Positions 8,220 to 16,878 of a stretch of DNA of 64,000 bases are shown in pieces. The position numbers were made by a program, and so were the translations under genes. Source of the stretch: Leifsonia sp. EB41 (GTDB lineage: Bacteria; Actinomycetota; Actinomycetes; Actinomycetales; Microbacteriaceae); assembly GCF_041262565.1 (NCBI RefSeq), contig NZ_JBGCCJ010000001.1, positions 3,224,001-3,288,000 on the forward strand, given 5' to 3'. Each line of letters opens with the position of its first letter. Within the stretch, counting starts at the first letter, position 1. Under the pieces are notes generated by a model. It saw only the letters and a list, made by a program, of their open reading frames with translations. It ran no database searches and was not told the origin of the DNA.

Positions 8220-9089
8220 TCAGTTGCGTGTGACGTTTGTCGACAGCCCGTAGAACGTTCGAGCGTTCTCGGACAGGATTTTGGCTTGCTCGGTGAGGGA
8301 GAGTGCGGCGATGGTCGCTTCGGTCGAGGCGAGGACAACGTCGTAGGGCGCCGCAAGTTCGCACACCGGCCAGTCGGAGCCGAACATCAGCCGGGTCGGT
8401 CCGAATGCCTCGAGGGCGACGTCGACGGCGGACTGGAGGTCGCCGACGGTCCAGCGGTCCCAGTGCGCCTCGGTGACCAGTCCGGAGACCTTCGCCATGA
8501 CGTTGGGTCGGTCAGCGATGGCTGTCATTCCGTCGGCCCAGCCCTGTTTCACTCCCTCCCGCAGACTGGGTTTGGCGAGGTGATCGACGACCATCGGCAG
8601 TTCGGGGATCCGGTCGGCCACCGTGATCGCAGCCGCGAGCTCGCGTCGCGTGACCTCGAGGTCGAATGTCAGGCCGGCGTCGCTGACGATCCGGAGCCCG
8701 CGGATGACGTCGTCGCGGCGCAGCCAGTCGGGGTCCGTCTCGTCGGCGGCCCCGTGCCGGACCCCCACCAGGTGGTCGCCGCCAGGGGCAGACCGCAGGG
8801 TTGCGAGCTGCTCACCGACGGCGGGGGCGGTCAGGTCGACCCACCCGACGACACCGGCGATCTCCGGGTGGGCCGAGGCCGCCCGGAGAAGCTCGAGCGA
8901 CTCCTCGATGTCGCCACGCGCCTGTACGGCGACGGTGGCTTCCACCTCGTTGCTCCGGAGGAGCGGGGCCAGCTCGGCCATGTCGTGGACGCCGTGCAGG
9001 GCGGCGAAATCGCCGACCATCCACGGATAGTCCCCCTCGCTCGAGTCCCAGAGGTGATGGTGAGAGTCAATGACGGTCCGCCGGTTCAT
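8220..9089 (-). CDS. Amidohydrolase-2 family lactonase (fuconolactonase-like)
   Basis: A 289-residue TIM-barrel hydrolase. The N-terminus VIDSHHHLWD is the signature of the L-fucono-1,5-lactonase/2-pyrone-4,6-dicarboxylate lactonase group. Later motifs fit as well: MVVDHLAKPSLREG, and MFGSDWPVCELAAPY, whose aspartate is a usual catalytic residue. ATG 9089 overlaps the stop of the upstream aldo/keto reductase gene (ATGA) and is preceded by GGCGGCGGA, so the longer reading is not used. Expected role: open the sugar lactone formed by the aldo/keto reductase. The exact sugar cannot be read from sequence. Confidence 0.83.
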   Translation of the reverse strand: MNRRTVIDSHHHLWDSSEGDYPWMVGDFAALHGVHDMAELAPLLRSNEVEATVAVQARGDIEESLELLRAASAHPEIAGVVGWVDLTAPAVGEQLATLRSAPGGDHLVGVRHGAADETDPDWLRRDDVIRGLRIVSDAGLTFDLEVTRRELAAAITVADRIPELPMVVDHLAKPSLREGVKQGWADGMTAIADRPNVMAKVSGLVTEAHWDRWTVGDLQSAVDVALEAFGPTRLMFGSDWPVCELAAPYDVVLASTEATIAALSLTEQAKILSENARTFYGLSTNVTRN

Positions 9090-10096
9090 TCCGCCGCCGG
9101 TTCCGGCGCGTTGTCGGCGAGGAAGCCGAGGCTCTTCAGATCGGTCCACAGCGCCTTCGGGATCTCGAGGTCGAAGAACTCGACGTTCTCGCGAACCTCC
9201 TGGGCCGAGCGGGCTCCCGTCAGGACGGCCGCTACGACGGGGTGCGCCGCGGGAAGTTGGAGCGCCGCCGCTTTGAGCGGGACGCCGTGCGCGGCGCAGA
9301 TCGCCGCGAGCTCGAGCGCACGGTCGACGAGCGCCCGGGGAGCGCGGTCGTAGTTGTAGTGCGCGGCGGGGGACGGGTCGGCGAGGAGGCCGCTGTTGAA
9401 GACCCCGCCGGCGATGACGGCGATCCCTCGCTCGGCGCAGAGCGGGAAGAAGGTGTCCAGAGCCGTCTGCTCCAGGAGGGTGTATCGCCCGGCGAGGAGC
9501 AGGGCGTCCGGGTCGGACTCGCGGGCGATCCGCTCGAGGGCCGCCGTCTGGTTCATCCCGGCGCCGATCGCCCGCACCACGCCCTGATCGCGGAGCTCGA
9601 TGAGGGTCGGGAACGCGGTGTCGAGCGCCTCGTCGAGGTAGTCGTCGGGATCGTGCACGTGAACGATGTCGAGCCTGTCCACTCCGAGCCGGTCCATCGT
9701 CTCCTCGAACGCCCGCAGGATGCCGTCGCGGCTGTAGTCGTAAACGGTCGCGACATCGGGTGCGCCCGCGTCGTAGGGTCGCCCCTCGGGGTCGAAGTCG
9801 TCAGGGTTCGGCGGAGCATCGGCGCGCAGCAGCCGGCCGACCTTGCTCGAGAGGGTGAACGAGTCCCGGTCGTGTCCCGCCAGGCCGCGCCCCAGCCGAG
9901 CCTCGCCATTGCCGCGACCGTACTGCGGGGCTGTGTCGTAGAACCGGATGCCGGCATCCCACGCGGCGGCGACAGCACCGGCGGCCTGTTCGTCGGTCAC
10001 CTCGGTGTACATCCCGGCGATGGCGGTGGCGCCGAAGCCCAGGGCGGTCACCTCCACGTCGGTGCGGCCGAGTGTGCGGATCTGGTCGTGCTTCAT
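9086..10096 (-). CDS. Aldo/keto reductase, D-threo-aldose 1-dehydrogenase-like
   Basis: A 336-residue AKR-fold oxidoreductase. The catalytic tetrad is visible: D54 and Y59 (YDTAPQYG), K85 (LSSKVGR) and H148 (HVHDPDD). The opening LGFGATAIAGMYTEV is like the sugar-oxidising L-fucose/D-threo-aldose 1-dehydrogenase branch. It would oxidise the anomeric carbon of an aldose to a lactone, which suits the lactonase gene overlapping its stop and the mutarotase-like gene 23 bases upstream. ATG 10096 has GAGGAC in front; a longer reading starts in non-homologous sequence. Confidence 0.86.
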   Translation of the reverse strand: MKHDQIRTLGRTDVEVTALGFGATAIAGMYTEVTDEQAAGAVAAAWDAGIRFYDTAPQYGRGNGEARLGRGLAGHDRDSFTLSSKVGRLLRADAPPNPDDFDPEGRPYDAGAPDVATVYDYSRDGILRAFEETMDRLGVDRLDIVHVHDPDDYLDEALDTAFPTLIELRDQGVVRAIGAGMNQTAALERIARESDPDALLLAGRYTLLEQTALDTFFPLCAERGIAVIAGGVFNSGLLADPSPAAHYNYDRAPRALVDRALELAAICAAHGVPLKAAALQLPAAHPVVAAVLTGARSAQEVRENVEFFDLEIPKALWTDLKSLGFLADNAPEPAAE

Positions 10097-10119
10097 TCGT
10101 TGCGTCCTCGTTACGTCGT

Positions 10120-11106
10120 TCACTGCAGTGCTGTTCCGTCCGGGAGAAGGGCGCTCACGGAGGAGACGCCGTCGTAGAGATGTGCGGATACTTCGGTGGT
10201 CTGCTCTTCGCCCGGCAGCAGGATGCGGGCGCGGCCTGCTGCCACGGCCTCGTCGAGCGGGCTCGGGTAGCCGGTCCACGGTTCGATCAGCGCCTGGTAG
10301 TAGCCACGCCAGCCGCCATAGACGAGGCAGAACCACACGACCGGGAAGAGCTCGCGGTCGAAGCGCAGTCCGAACCCGCGCCGGTCGGGCACGTCCGTGG
10401 CGGCGACCCAGCCGTCCGTGAGCCCGGTCAGGTAGTGCAGGGCGAACGAGTGGCGGTCGGAGAACTCGGCGTTCCTCAGGTCGAAACCGTCGACGAACGG
10501 CCAGTGGTACTGCTGTCCCGGCCGGCCGAGGAACCCGTCGTCGCTCTCGTCGACGAGGCCGTGCGTTGCGGGGATGTCGAACCGCATCCCGGGCCGGATC
10601 GACAGGCTCGGGTGGATCCCCCAGTTGTAGTCGAACGGCAGGAACCCGATGTTGCGGAGCCGGTAAGCCATCGTGAACGTCGTCCCTTCATCTCTCAGCG
10701 TGATAGTCCGCGTGAGCTCGGCCGGGGTCACCGGAGTAGTCACGACGGTCGTCACCGAGCAGAACCCGTCGCCGCGCTGGATGGTGTAGCTGGCGTTCGC
10801 TGTCCAGACCTCGCCCATGTACGGGAGGCGGTCGCCGTAGCGGTTCGGCGCTGCGCGACCTCCTGGGAAGGCGTCATCCCATCCGCCCGCCCAGTGGTCG
10901 TCGAAGTCCGAGTGGATTGCCGCGATGTGAGGCAGGACGCGCGCTGACTTCCAGAGGAGGTCGAGGTCGCGTGCCTTGTCGATGACTCGGTAGATGTTGC
11001 CGCCGCGCTCGGGAAGGACGTCCAGTGAGATGTGCTGGTTCTCGAGTCGGATACTGCGGAGGCCGTTATACGTCCATCGGTCGTCGACGGTGGCTGCCCT
11101 AGTCAT
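10120..11106 (-). CDS. Galactose mutarotase-like (aldose 1-epimerase fold) protein
   Basis: A 328-residue beta-rich protein of the galactose mutarotase-like superfamily. Typical features are ISLDVLPERGGNIYRVID near the N-terminus, WAGGWDDAFPGG, YNWGIHPSLSIRPG in the middle, and YYQALIEPWTGYPSPLDEA near the end. It is likely to interconvert or bind the anomers of the imported sugar before oxidation by the neighbouring aldo/keto reductase. The ATG has AAGGAG about 9 bases upstream. It lies 18 bases after the permease stop in the same operon. Some members of this branch are not epimerases, so the catalytic claim is inference. Confidence 0.78.
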   Translation of the reverse strand: MTRAATVDDRWTYNGLRSIRLENQHISLDVLPERGGNIYRVIDKARDLDLLWKSARVLPHIAAIHSDFDDHWAGGWDDAFPGGRAAPNRYGDRLPYMGEVWTANASYTIQRGDGFCSVTTVVTTPVTPAELTRTITLRDEGTTFTMAYRLRNIGFLPFDYNWGIHPSLSIRPGMRFDIPATHGLVDESDDGFLGRPGQQYHWPFVDGFDLRNAEFSDRHSFALHYLTGLTDGWVAATDVPDRRGFGLRFDRELFPVVWFCLVYGGWRGYYQALIEPWTGYPSPLDEAVAAGRARILLPGEEQTTEVSAHLYDGVSSVSALLPDGTALQ

Positions 11107-11124
11107 CGTGGCGACTCCTTTCGT

Positions 11125-12693
11125 TCAGAGGGTCTGGGGTGACGGCTTCTCGGCGCCAGCCGGAGCGTCGCTGCCGGTTTCGACTGCTTCGGCGACACGC
11201 TCGATGATCAGACCGTCGTCGGCGCGCAGCGAGGCGGCCACGCGCCGTGCGACAGCGGGTCGGATGACGATGACCGCCAGCACGATGAGCGTCCAGATCC
11301 CGGCGATGTAGACGTTCGCCTGGCCTGCGCCGGTGGTGGGCCACGGGACGAGGTTGCGGAACATCGTGTAAGCGATCAGCGCGACTCCCAGCACCGGGAG
11401 GACGTAGTCGAGTGGAGCGGCCTTGAGCCCGTGCAGCTTGGGGCTGCGGATCACGAGGAAATACCAGGCGCCGACAGAGAACAACGCGTAGGCCACCAGC
11501 AGGACGAGCGTGCCGATTGTGCCAGATGCCGCAAACAGGTCGAACGCCTTCGTGGTGAAGAACAGGCGGGTGCCGATGATTACGACCACGGCGATGGCGC
11601 AGACCACATAGGTGGCGGATGTCGGTGCTCCCGATCGCTTCGAGAGGTGGCTGAGCCCACGATCGCCGACCAGGCCGCGGTTCATAGCGAACAGGAGTCG
11701 TGCGGCGGCGACGGCGGTCGCGAGGCAGCAGCCGACCGCGGAGACGGCGGTTCCGAGGGTGACGACTCCGCCGACCCAGGGACCGATGTACTGCTGACCG
11801 AGGTCGCCGAAGAGCGAGGCCGAGCCCGAGAAGGCCGTAACCCCCGCCTTGTCAGTGCCGAATCCAAGCATCTGGACCGCCGTGCCGATGATGTAGAACA
11901 GGCCACCGAAGAGCGGGACGGCGAAGACGGCGCGGGGGATGGCCTTCTTCGGATTCTCGGCCTCCTCACCGAGCGCCGCCGAAGCTTCGAAGCCGGCGAA
12001 CGAGAGGAAGCCGAAGACGACTCCGAGGAAGAGGTCGGACGGCGCGACGCCCTGAGGGACTGTGAACATGTCGAGGGTGAACTTCTGGCCCGTCGGTCCT
12101 CCGACCGTCGCGACGCGGACGACGATGACCGCCATGATGATGACGATGAGCGCGAGAGTTACGATCTCGATCCAGAGAAGCACCTTGGCCGACTGCTTGA
12201 TCGGTGAGAGGCCGAGGGCCAGGGCGATGATCACGGTCACGATCGCAAGCAGCCACGGGACGATGTCGGGGGTCTTGTTGTAGAGGCCCAGCACGCGCAA
12301 GAGATCGGCGCCGAAGATTCCGGCCGTCATCGCTGTCGTGACGATGAACGAGAGATATGCCCCAAGCAGGGTCCAGCCGGCAACCACCCCAGCACGCGGG
12401 CCGATCGTCGCGCCAGTGAGGCCGAAGACGGAACCGGCGTGGCTGAGCCTGCTGCAGACGCGAGCGAAGCCGTATGCAACCAGCAGCACGCCGGCGGTGG
12501 CCAGGACGAACGTCAGCGGGACCGCGCGGCCGACGGTCGCGCCGGCGCCCTGTGGGTTCAGGTTGATGGCGAGGCTGGCGCCCATCGCAGCGATCGACAG
12601 TGATACCGCCGCCCAGGTCTTCAGGCTTCTTCGCAGCGCCGGCTTGGAGCCGGCGCCGGTCGGGGGATTGCTTGAGTCCGTGGTCATTGTCAT
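11125..12693 (-). CDS. APC-superfamily permease
   Basis: A 522-residue integral membrane protein with about 12-14 hydrophobic segments. The APC-fold signatures are present: an N-terminal ISLSIAAMG-like helix, LSFAGFEASAALGEEAENPKKAIPRA for the helix 6 region, and AMNRGLVGDRGLSHLSKR. It is the first gene of the leftward catabolic operon and should import the substrate. APC carriers usually take amino acids, amines or polyamines rather than neutral sugars, which is one reason to suspect an amino sugar. A LysR-type box (12790-12808) lies about 100 bases upstream. Confidence 0.88.
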   Translation of the reverse strand: MTMTTDSSNPPTGAGSKPALRRSLKTWAAVSLSIAAMGASLAINLNPQGAGATVGRAVPLTFVLATAGVLLVAYGFARVCSRLSHAGSVFGLTGATIGPRAGVVAGWTLLGAYLSFIVTTAMTAGIFGADLLRVLGLYNKTPDIVPWLLAIVTVIIALALGLSPIKQSAKVLLWIEIVTLALIVIIMAVIVVRVATVGGPTGQKFTLDMFTVPQGVAPSDLFLGVVFGFLSFAGFEASAALGEEAENPKKAIPRAVFAVPLFGGLFYIIGTAVQMLGFGTDKAGVTAFSGSASLFGDLGQQYIGPWVGGVVTLGTAVSAVGCCLATAVAAARLLFAMNRGLVGDRGLSHLSKRSGAPTSATYVVCAIAVVVIIGTRLFFTTKAFDLFAASGTIGTLVLLVAYALFSVGAWYFLVIRSPKLHGLKAAPLDYVLPVLGVALIAYTMFRNLVPWPTTGAGQANVYIAGIWTLIVLAVIVIRPAVARRVAASLRADDGLIIERVAEAVETGSDAPAGAEKPSPQTL

Positions 12694-12789
12694 GCCCTTC
12701 TCATGCTTGTGGGAGGCAACACCGCCTCACGCTGGGCACGAATTTATGGAGATTTCACCGAAGAGACAATGACGAACAAGGCCCGCGAT

Positions 12790-12808
12790 TATTCGGACTA
12801 ACCGAATA
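12790..12808. promoter_or_regulatory. Candidate LysR box upstream of the permease operon
   Basis: The sequence TATTCGGACTAACCGAATA is a perfect 7+5+7 palindrome between the stop of the LysR gene and the start of the permease operon. It has the same layout and near-identical half-sites as ATTCGC-N5-GCGAAT in the divergent promoter at 13775-13791, so the same regulator probably binds both. Confidence 0.6.
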
Positions 12809-12812
12809 TTCG

Positions 12813-13751
12813 TTATTCGCCTCCGATGAAGAAGTTCTGCTGCGGATCCGATTCCTTCACGCTCTTCGCCGCGAAGTCGTTGGCTACATCGACGAGGTCG
12901 GCGACGAGGGCGGTGTGCTCTGGCCACCAGGCGAGGACCACCCGGCAGGGCGAGACATCGACGATGGGCCGGAACACGACGCCGGGCCGCGAGTACCAGC
13001 GGGCCGTGCTCTCCGACGACACGCTGATGCCGACACCGCGACCGACGAGATGCAGTTCGCCGTCCCGGGTACTGGCCTCGCCGACGACGGTCGCCGGCTT
13101 GGACCGGTACTCGGAAAGCAGCCAGTAGTCGCGCCAGGGGCCCGGTGCCTCCGGGGCGGCGATGATCGGCTCGTCCAGCAGGTCGCGGACGTGCAGTTCG
13201 GCTCGCGCTGCCAGGGGGTGGCCCTCCGGGAGGCAGGCGATCCGCTGCTCGGACCACAGATCCAGGGTGGTCAGCCCGGTCAGGCCGATCGGGGGCCGCA
13301 CGATCGCGGCATGCACCTTGGAGTCCCGGAGGCCGGCGGACGGATCGGTGAAGTCGAACTCGAGGGTCGTCAAGTGGCGGTGCGGGTGCCGCTGGGCGAA
13401 CGATCGCAGCAGCCAGGGCACGACCTCCAGCCCGGCGCCGATCGTGTAGCCGAGCTGGAGCGCCCCGCGCGTGGGATCGGACGCCCGTCGCACGGCTTTG
13501 ACGGCAGCGTCGAGGTCCGCGACGGCCTGACCGGCCAGGTGGGCGAACAGGCGTCCCGCATCGGTCACGTCGACGGAGCGGGTGGTGCGCGACAGTAGCT
13601 TCGCTCCGAGCTGGGTCTCAAGCTCCCGGATGGTCTCGCTCACCCACGGGTTTGACACGCGGAGCCGTTCCGCCGCGCCGGAGAAGCTCCGCAGCTCGGC
13701 GACTGTCAGAAAGGTCTGGATCTGCCTGAGAGTGATGTTCGGCTGCGGCAT
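12813..13751 (-). CDS. LysR-family regulator of the flanking catabolic operons
   Basis: A 312-residue LysR-type regulator. The winged-helix domain covers about residues 5-65 (LRQIQTFLTVAELRSFSGAAERL, with the recognition helix around SNPWVSETIRELE). The effector-binding domain follows, with ALQLGYTIGAGLEVVP. ATG 13751 is used because AAAGGAG lies 10 bases upstream and family homology starts there. It is transcribed divergently from the hydroxypyruvate isomerase operon and lies upstream of the permease operon, each with a matching palindrome. It is clearly paralogous to the second LysR at 25037-25942, sharing DFTDPSAGL/DFSDPTAGL and LLDEPI motifs. Confidence 0.92.
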   Translation of the reverse strand: MPQPNITLRQIQTFLTVAELRSFSGAAERLRVSNPWVSETIRELETQLGAKLLSRTTRSVDVTDAGRLFAHLAGQAVADLDAAVKAVRRASDPTRGALQLGYTIGAGLEVVPWLLRSFAQRHPHRHLTTLEFDFTDPSAGLRDSKVHAAIVRPPIGLTGLTTLDLWSEQRIACLPEGHPLAARAELHVRDLLDEPIIAAPEAPGPWRDYWLLSEYRSKPATVVGEASTRDGELHLVGRGVGISVSSESTARWYSRPGVVFRPIVDVSPCRVVLAWWPEHTALVADLVDVANDFAAKSVKESDPQQNFFIGGE

Positions 13752-13774
13752 GCTCACTGACTCCTTTGCCAACA

Positions 13775-13791
13775 ATTCGCGTATTGCGAAT
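13775..13791. promoter_or_regulatory. Candidate LysR box in the divergent promoter
   Basis: ATTCGCGTATTGCGAAT is a perfect 6+5+6 palindrome containing a T-N11-A motif (13777-13789), the classical LysR site. It lies 24 bases upstream of the LysR start and about 118 bases before the rightward operon (start 13909), so it can serve autoregulation and activation. The 157 bases between the two genes hold no coding sequence. Confidence 0.65.
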
Positions 13792-13908
13792 AGTAACCCG
13801 GGTGATCCGTTATTGTCCTGCGCTCGTCCGCCTCATACGTTTGGCCCGACCGTTCCGGGACGATCCGGATCGTGGACGAACCGAACCCGCAAACTATCGG
13901 AGTGGCTC

Positions 13909-14766
13909 ATGCAGACAGTCTCCCGGCTTCACGCGCAGGCGAACATCTCGATCCTGTACCCGGAGCTTCCCTTTCTTGAGCGCGCGCAGGCCGCCGCCGA
14001 TGACGGTTTCCGTGCGGTCGAGAGCTGGTGGCCTTTTGACGCTGCCGTTCCGCCGGATGCCCAGGTGGAGGCCTTCGTGGACAGCATTGAGGAAGCGGGA
14101 GTGTCGCTGCGCGCGCTGAACTTCTTCGCCGGAGACATGAAGGCGGGCGAGCGCGGCATCCTGTCGGTGCCGGCGCGACTCAACGAGTTCCTCGACGGCG
14201 TGGGCGTGGCCACCGACATCGGCCGCCGGCTCGGCGTCGAGAAGTTCAACGCCTTGTACGGGAACCGGCAGGAGGGTCTCACTGCGCGAGACCAGGACGA
14301 GACGGCATCGATCGCCCTGCACCGGGCGGCGGTGACGGTGTCGTCGATCGACGCGGCCGTTCTCGTGGAGCCGGTCAGCGGCGTCGACGCTTACCCGCTC
14401 AAGACAGCGGCGCAGGCGCGGTCGGTGATCGACTCTGTCGGGCTGCCAAATGTCGAGCTCCTGGCCGACCTCTACCACCTGTTCGTCAACGGCGATGACG
14501 TGCCGACCGCCCTCCGTGACCACATCAGCGTCATCGGACACGTGCAGATTGCGGACGCACCCGGACGGCATGAACCCGGAACCGGGTCGATCCGCATCGC
14601 CGACCTGCTCTCGCTCCTGGTCTCGCTCGGCTACGCCGGCGGCGTCGGGCTGGAGTACCTGCCCGCGGGCGCGACTTCCGCTGGGATCGCCTACCTGGCG
14701 GACAACACAGAACTGGCGGGGATCCTCGCTCTCCCCGTGCGCGAAACGGAAATGGACAATCGATGA
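13909..14766 (+). CDS. hyi: Hydroxypyruvate isomerase-like TIM-barrel protein
   Basis: A 285-residue xylose-isomerase-like TIM barrel related to hydroxypyruvate isomerase: NISILYPELPFLERAQAAADDGF at the start, VGVATDIGRRLGVEKFNALYGNR in the middle, and VELLADLYHLFVNGDD and IGHVQIADAPGRHEPGTGSI near the end. The catalytic glutamates are likely those in VLVEPVSG and GLEYLP. Hyi converts hydroxypyruvate to tartronate semialdehyde, the substrate of the next gene product. ATG 13909 follows CGGAGTGG. Its TGA overlaps the next ATG (ATGA). Related barrels act on other oxo-sugars, so the substrate is inferred from the neighbours. Confidence 0.85.
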   Translation: MQTVSRLHAQANISILYPELPFLERAQAAADDGFRAVESWWPFDAAVPPDAQVEAFVDSIEEAGVSLRALNFFAGDMKAGERGILSVPARLNEFLDGVGVATDIGRRLGVEKFNALYGNRQEGLTARDQDETASIALHRAAVTVSSIDAAVLVEPVSGVDAYPLKTAAQARSVIDSVGLPNVELLADLYHLFVNGDDVPTALRDHISVIGHVQIADAPGRHEPGTGSIRIADLLSLLVSLGYAGGVGLEYLPAGATSAGIAYLADNTELAGILALPVRETEMDNR

Positions 14767-15680
14767 CCGATCACACCAACCCCTTATCCGCGGAGGCGAC
14801 CACGATCGCCTTCATCGGGCTCGGCGTCATGGGGCGCCCGATGGCGGCCAACCTGAGGAAGGCCGGCTATCGCGTCCGCGGGTACAACCGCACCTCCTCC
14901 CGCGCGGATGAGCTGGTCGCCCTGGGCGGATACCGCGCGTCCGACGTTGCGGACGCCGTCGACGGCGCAGACGTCGTAATCACGATGCTGCCGGACTCGC
15001 CCGATGTCAGCGAGGTGCTACTCGCCGACGGCGGCGTGCTCGACCTCGTGACGCCGGGGACCGTCGTCGTCGACATGAGTACCATCGAGCCGAGCGTGTC
15101 GCGACTGGTCGCAGAGCGTGCTGCGGAGCGGGGCTGCGCCGCGCTCGACGCTCCCGTCAGCGGCGGCGAGCAGGGCGCGATCGACGCGGCCCTCTCGATC
15201 ATGATCGGCGGCGATGAGGCGACAGTAGCTCGGGTCGCGCCGATCTTCCAGTCGATCGGAAAGACCCTCGTCCACGTGGGTCCGTCCGGTTCTGGTCAAA
15301 CCGTGAAGGCGGCCAACCAGCTCATTGTCGCCGGCAACATCGAACTCGTCGCGGAGGCCCTCGTCTTCCTCGAAGCCCAGGAGGTCGACACGACGGCCGC
15401 GCTCGCCGTGCTCAGCGGCGGCCTCGCCGGGAGCACCGTCCTGGCACGCAAGGGCACGTCGATGATCGAGCGCCGATTCGAACCGGGCTTCCGGATCGCC
15501 CTGCACGACAAGGATCTCGGCATCTACCTCGGCGCGGCGCGCAGCGCCCGCACCGCGACACCGCTCGGCGCAGTCCTCGGACAGCTGATGGCCACGGCGA
15601 ACGCCGAAGGTGACGGCGGTCTCGACCACTCAGCCCTGTTCCGGCTCGTCGAAAGGATGTCTGGCCGTGCCGATCGGTGA
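14763..15680 (+). CDS. garR: 2-hydroxy-3-oxopropionate (tartronate semialdehyde) reductase
   Basis: A 305-residue beta-hydroxyacid dehydrogenase. It has the Rossmann motif FIGLGVMGRP at 18-26, the substrate motif DAPVSGGEQGA at 129-139 and the catalytic lysine K182 in GQTVKAANQLIV. In glyoxylate/hydroxypyruvate metabolism GarR reduces tartronate semialdehyde to D-glycerate with NAD(P)H. The flanking genes encode the enzymes just before and after it in that route. It overlaps hyi by 4 bases, and the glycerate kinase gene starts inside its last codons. Confidence 0.9.
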   Translation: MTDHTNPLSAEATTIAFIGLGVMGRPMAANLRKAGYRVRGYNRTSSRADELVALGGYRASDVADAVDGADVVITMLPDSPDVSEVLLADGGVLDLVTPGTVVVDMSTIEPSVSRLVAERAAERGCAALDAPVSGGEQGAIDAALSIMIGGDEATVARVAPIFQSIGKTLVHVGPSGSGQTVKAANQLIVAGNIELVAEALVFLEAQEVDTTAALAVLSGGLAGSTVLARKGTSMIERRFEPGFRIALHDKDLGIYLGAARSARTATPLGAVLGQLMATANAEGDGGLDHSALFRLVERMSGRADR

Positions 15681-16878
15681 TCTCGTCGTCGTCGCGCCGG
15701 ACAAGTTCCGCGGGAGCGTGACGGCGCGGGAGGCAGCGGCGTGCCTCGGCCGTGGGATCCGCCGCACCGCGCCTTTCGCCACCGTCGTCGAGCGCCCCAT
15801 CGCGGACGGCGGAGAGGGAACCGTCGACGCCCTGTGCGCAGCCGGATTCGCGCGCGTCGAACTGCAAACGACCGTCGGTTCGCGCCGCGACGGTCGGCGT
15901 CCGGCTGTTGCCACGCGCGGCCGCGTCGCGGTGATCGAGCTGGCCGAGCTCTGCGGTCTGGAACTCACTCCTGCCGAGGAACGGGACGCGCTTCGCGCAA
16001 CCTCGCGACCCGTCGGGGAAGCCGTCCGTGAGGTCCTCGATCTCGGGTTCCGCAACATCGTGCTGGCCGTCGGCGGGAGCGCCAGCACCGATGGTGGCGC
16101 CGGAATGATGCGCGCACTCGGTCTACGCATAACCGACGAGCAAGGTCAGGAGCTGCCGGAGGGCACCGAGTACCTTCGCGACGCTCGTGCCGTCGATACG
16201 TCGGCGCTGGATGCGCGGATCGCAGAAACCCAAGTGCTTCTCGCCGCGGACGTCACCAACCCGCTGCTCGGCCGCGACGGCGCAGCTGAGGTCTTCGCCC
16301 CGCAGAAGGGCGCCGACCCGGCGGGCGTCGGAGTCCTCGAGGCCGGGCTGCGCGCGTGGGCGGCGGCAGTCGGCGGCAGCCAGGCCGAGGCACCGGGAGC
16401 GGGGGCAGCCGGCGGCGTCGGGTTCGCCGCGTTGTCGCTGCTCGGCGCGCAGCGACGCTCCGGGTTCCAGCTCATCAGCGAGTTCGTCGGCCTTCCCGAG
16501 CTGCTTCCGCAGGCGAAGCTTGTCGTCACCGGCGAAGGGAAGCTGGACCGTCAGACTCTCTCGGGCAAGGCTCCCGCCGGTGTTGCCTGCACAGCAGCCA
16601 AACATGGAGTACCCGTCGTCATCGCGACCGGATTCTCCGAACTCGACTCTCGCGCAGGGCACGCCGCAGGGTTCAGCACTATCTACTCGCTGGCCGACCG
16701 CGAACCGGACCCGGACGTATCGATCCGTAATGCGCCGGCCCTTCTCGAACGCGTGGGCGATGACATCGCACGCGACTATCTGCCCGGTCTAGTGGCATCG
16801 CAGCCGACGTCTCAACTCACCGGGCTCACGACTCAACTGATGGCCTCGCTCGGGGTCGAAAGGACGGAACTCAGATGA
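15667..16878 (+). CDS. glxK: Glycerate 2-kinase (GarK/GlxK family)
   Basis: A 403-residue kinase of the type-1 glycerate kinase family: VVAPDKFRGSVTAREAAACL at the start, then PIADGGEGTVDAL, then LAVGGSASTDGGAGMMRALG and the C-terminal VVTGEGKLDRQTLSGKAP. It phosphorylates D-glycerate to 2-phosphoglycerate, feeding lower glycolysis. The likely start is GTG 15667, with AAAGGA about 9 bases upstream and family homology beginning at once; this overlaps the GarR end by 14 bases. A start further upstream is possible but would add non-homologous residues. Its stop overlaps the transketolase ATG. Confidence 0.9.
   Translation: MPIGDLVVVAPDKFRGSVTAREAAACLGRGIRRTAPFATVVERPIADGGEGTVDALCAAGFARVELQTTVGSRRDGRRPAVATRGRVAVIELAELCGLELTPAEERDALRATSRPVGEAVREVLDLGFRNIVLAVGGSASTDGGAGMMRALGLRITDEQGQELPEGTEYLRDARAVDTSALDARIAETQVLLAADVTNPLLGRDGAAEVFAPQKGADPAGVGVLEAGLRAWAAAVGGSQAEAPGAGAAGGVGFAALSLLGAQRRSGFQLISEFVGLPELLPQAKLVVTGEGKLDRQTLSGKAPAGVACTAAKHGVPVVIATGFSELDSRAGHAAGFSTIYSLADREPDPDVSIRNAPALLERVGDDIARDYLPGLVASQPTSQLTGLTTQLMASLGVERTELR

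Noticed and set aside
7151-9353. Long plus-strand frames opposite the aminotransferase and amidohydrolase genes
   Set aside because: Antisense to genes with clear catalytic motifs; no ribosome sites or recognisable domains.
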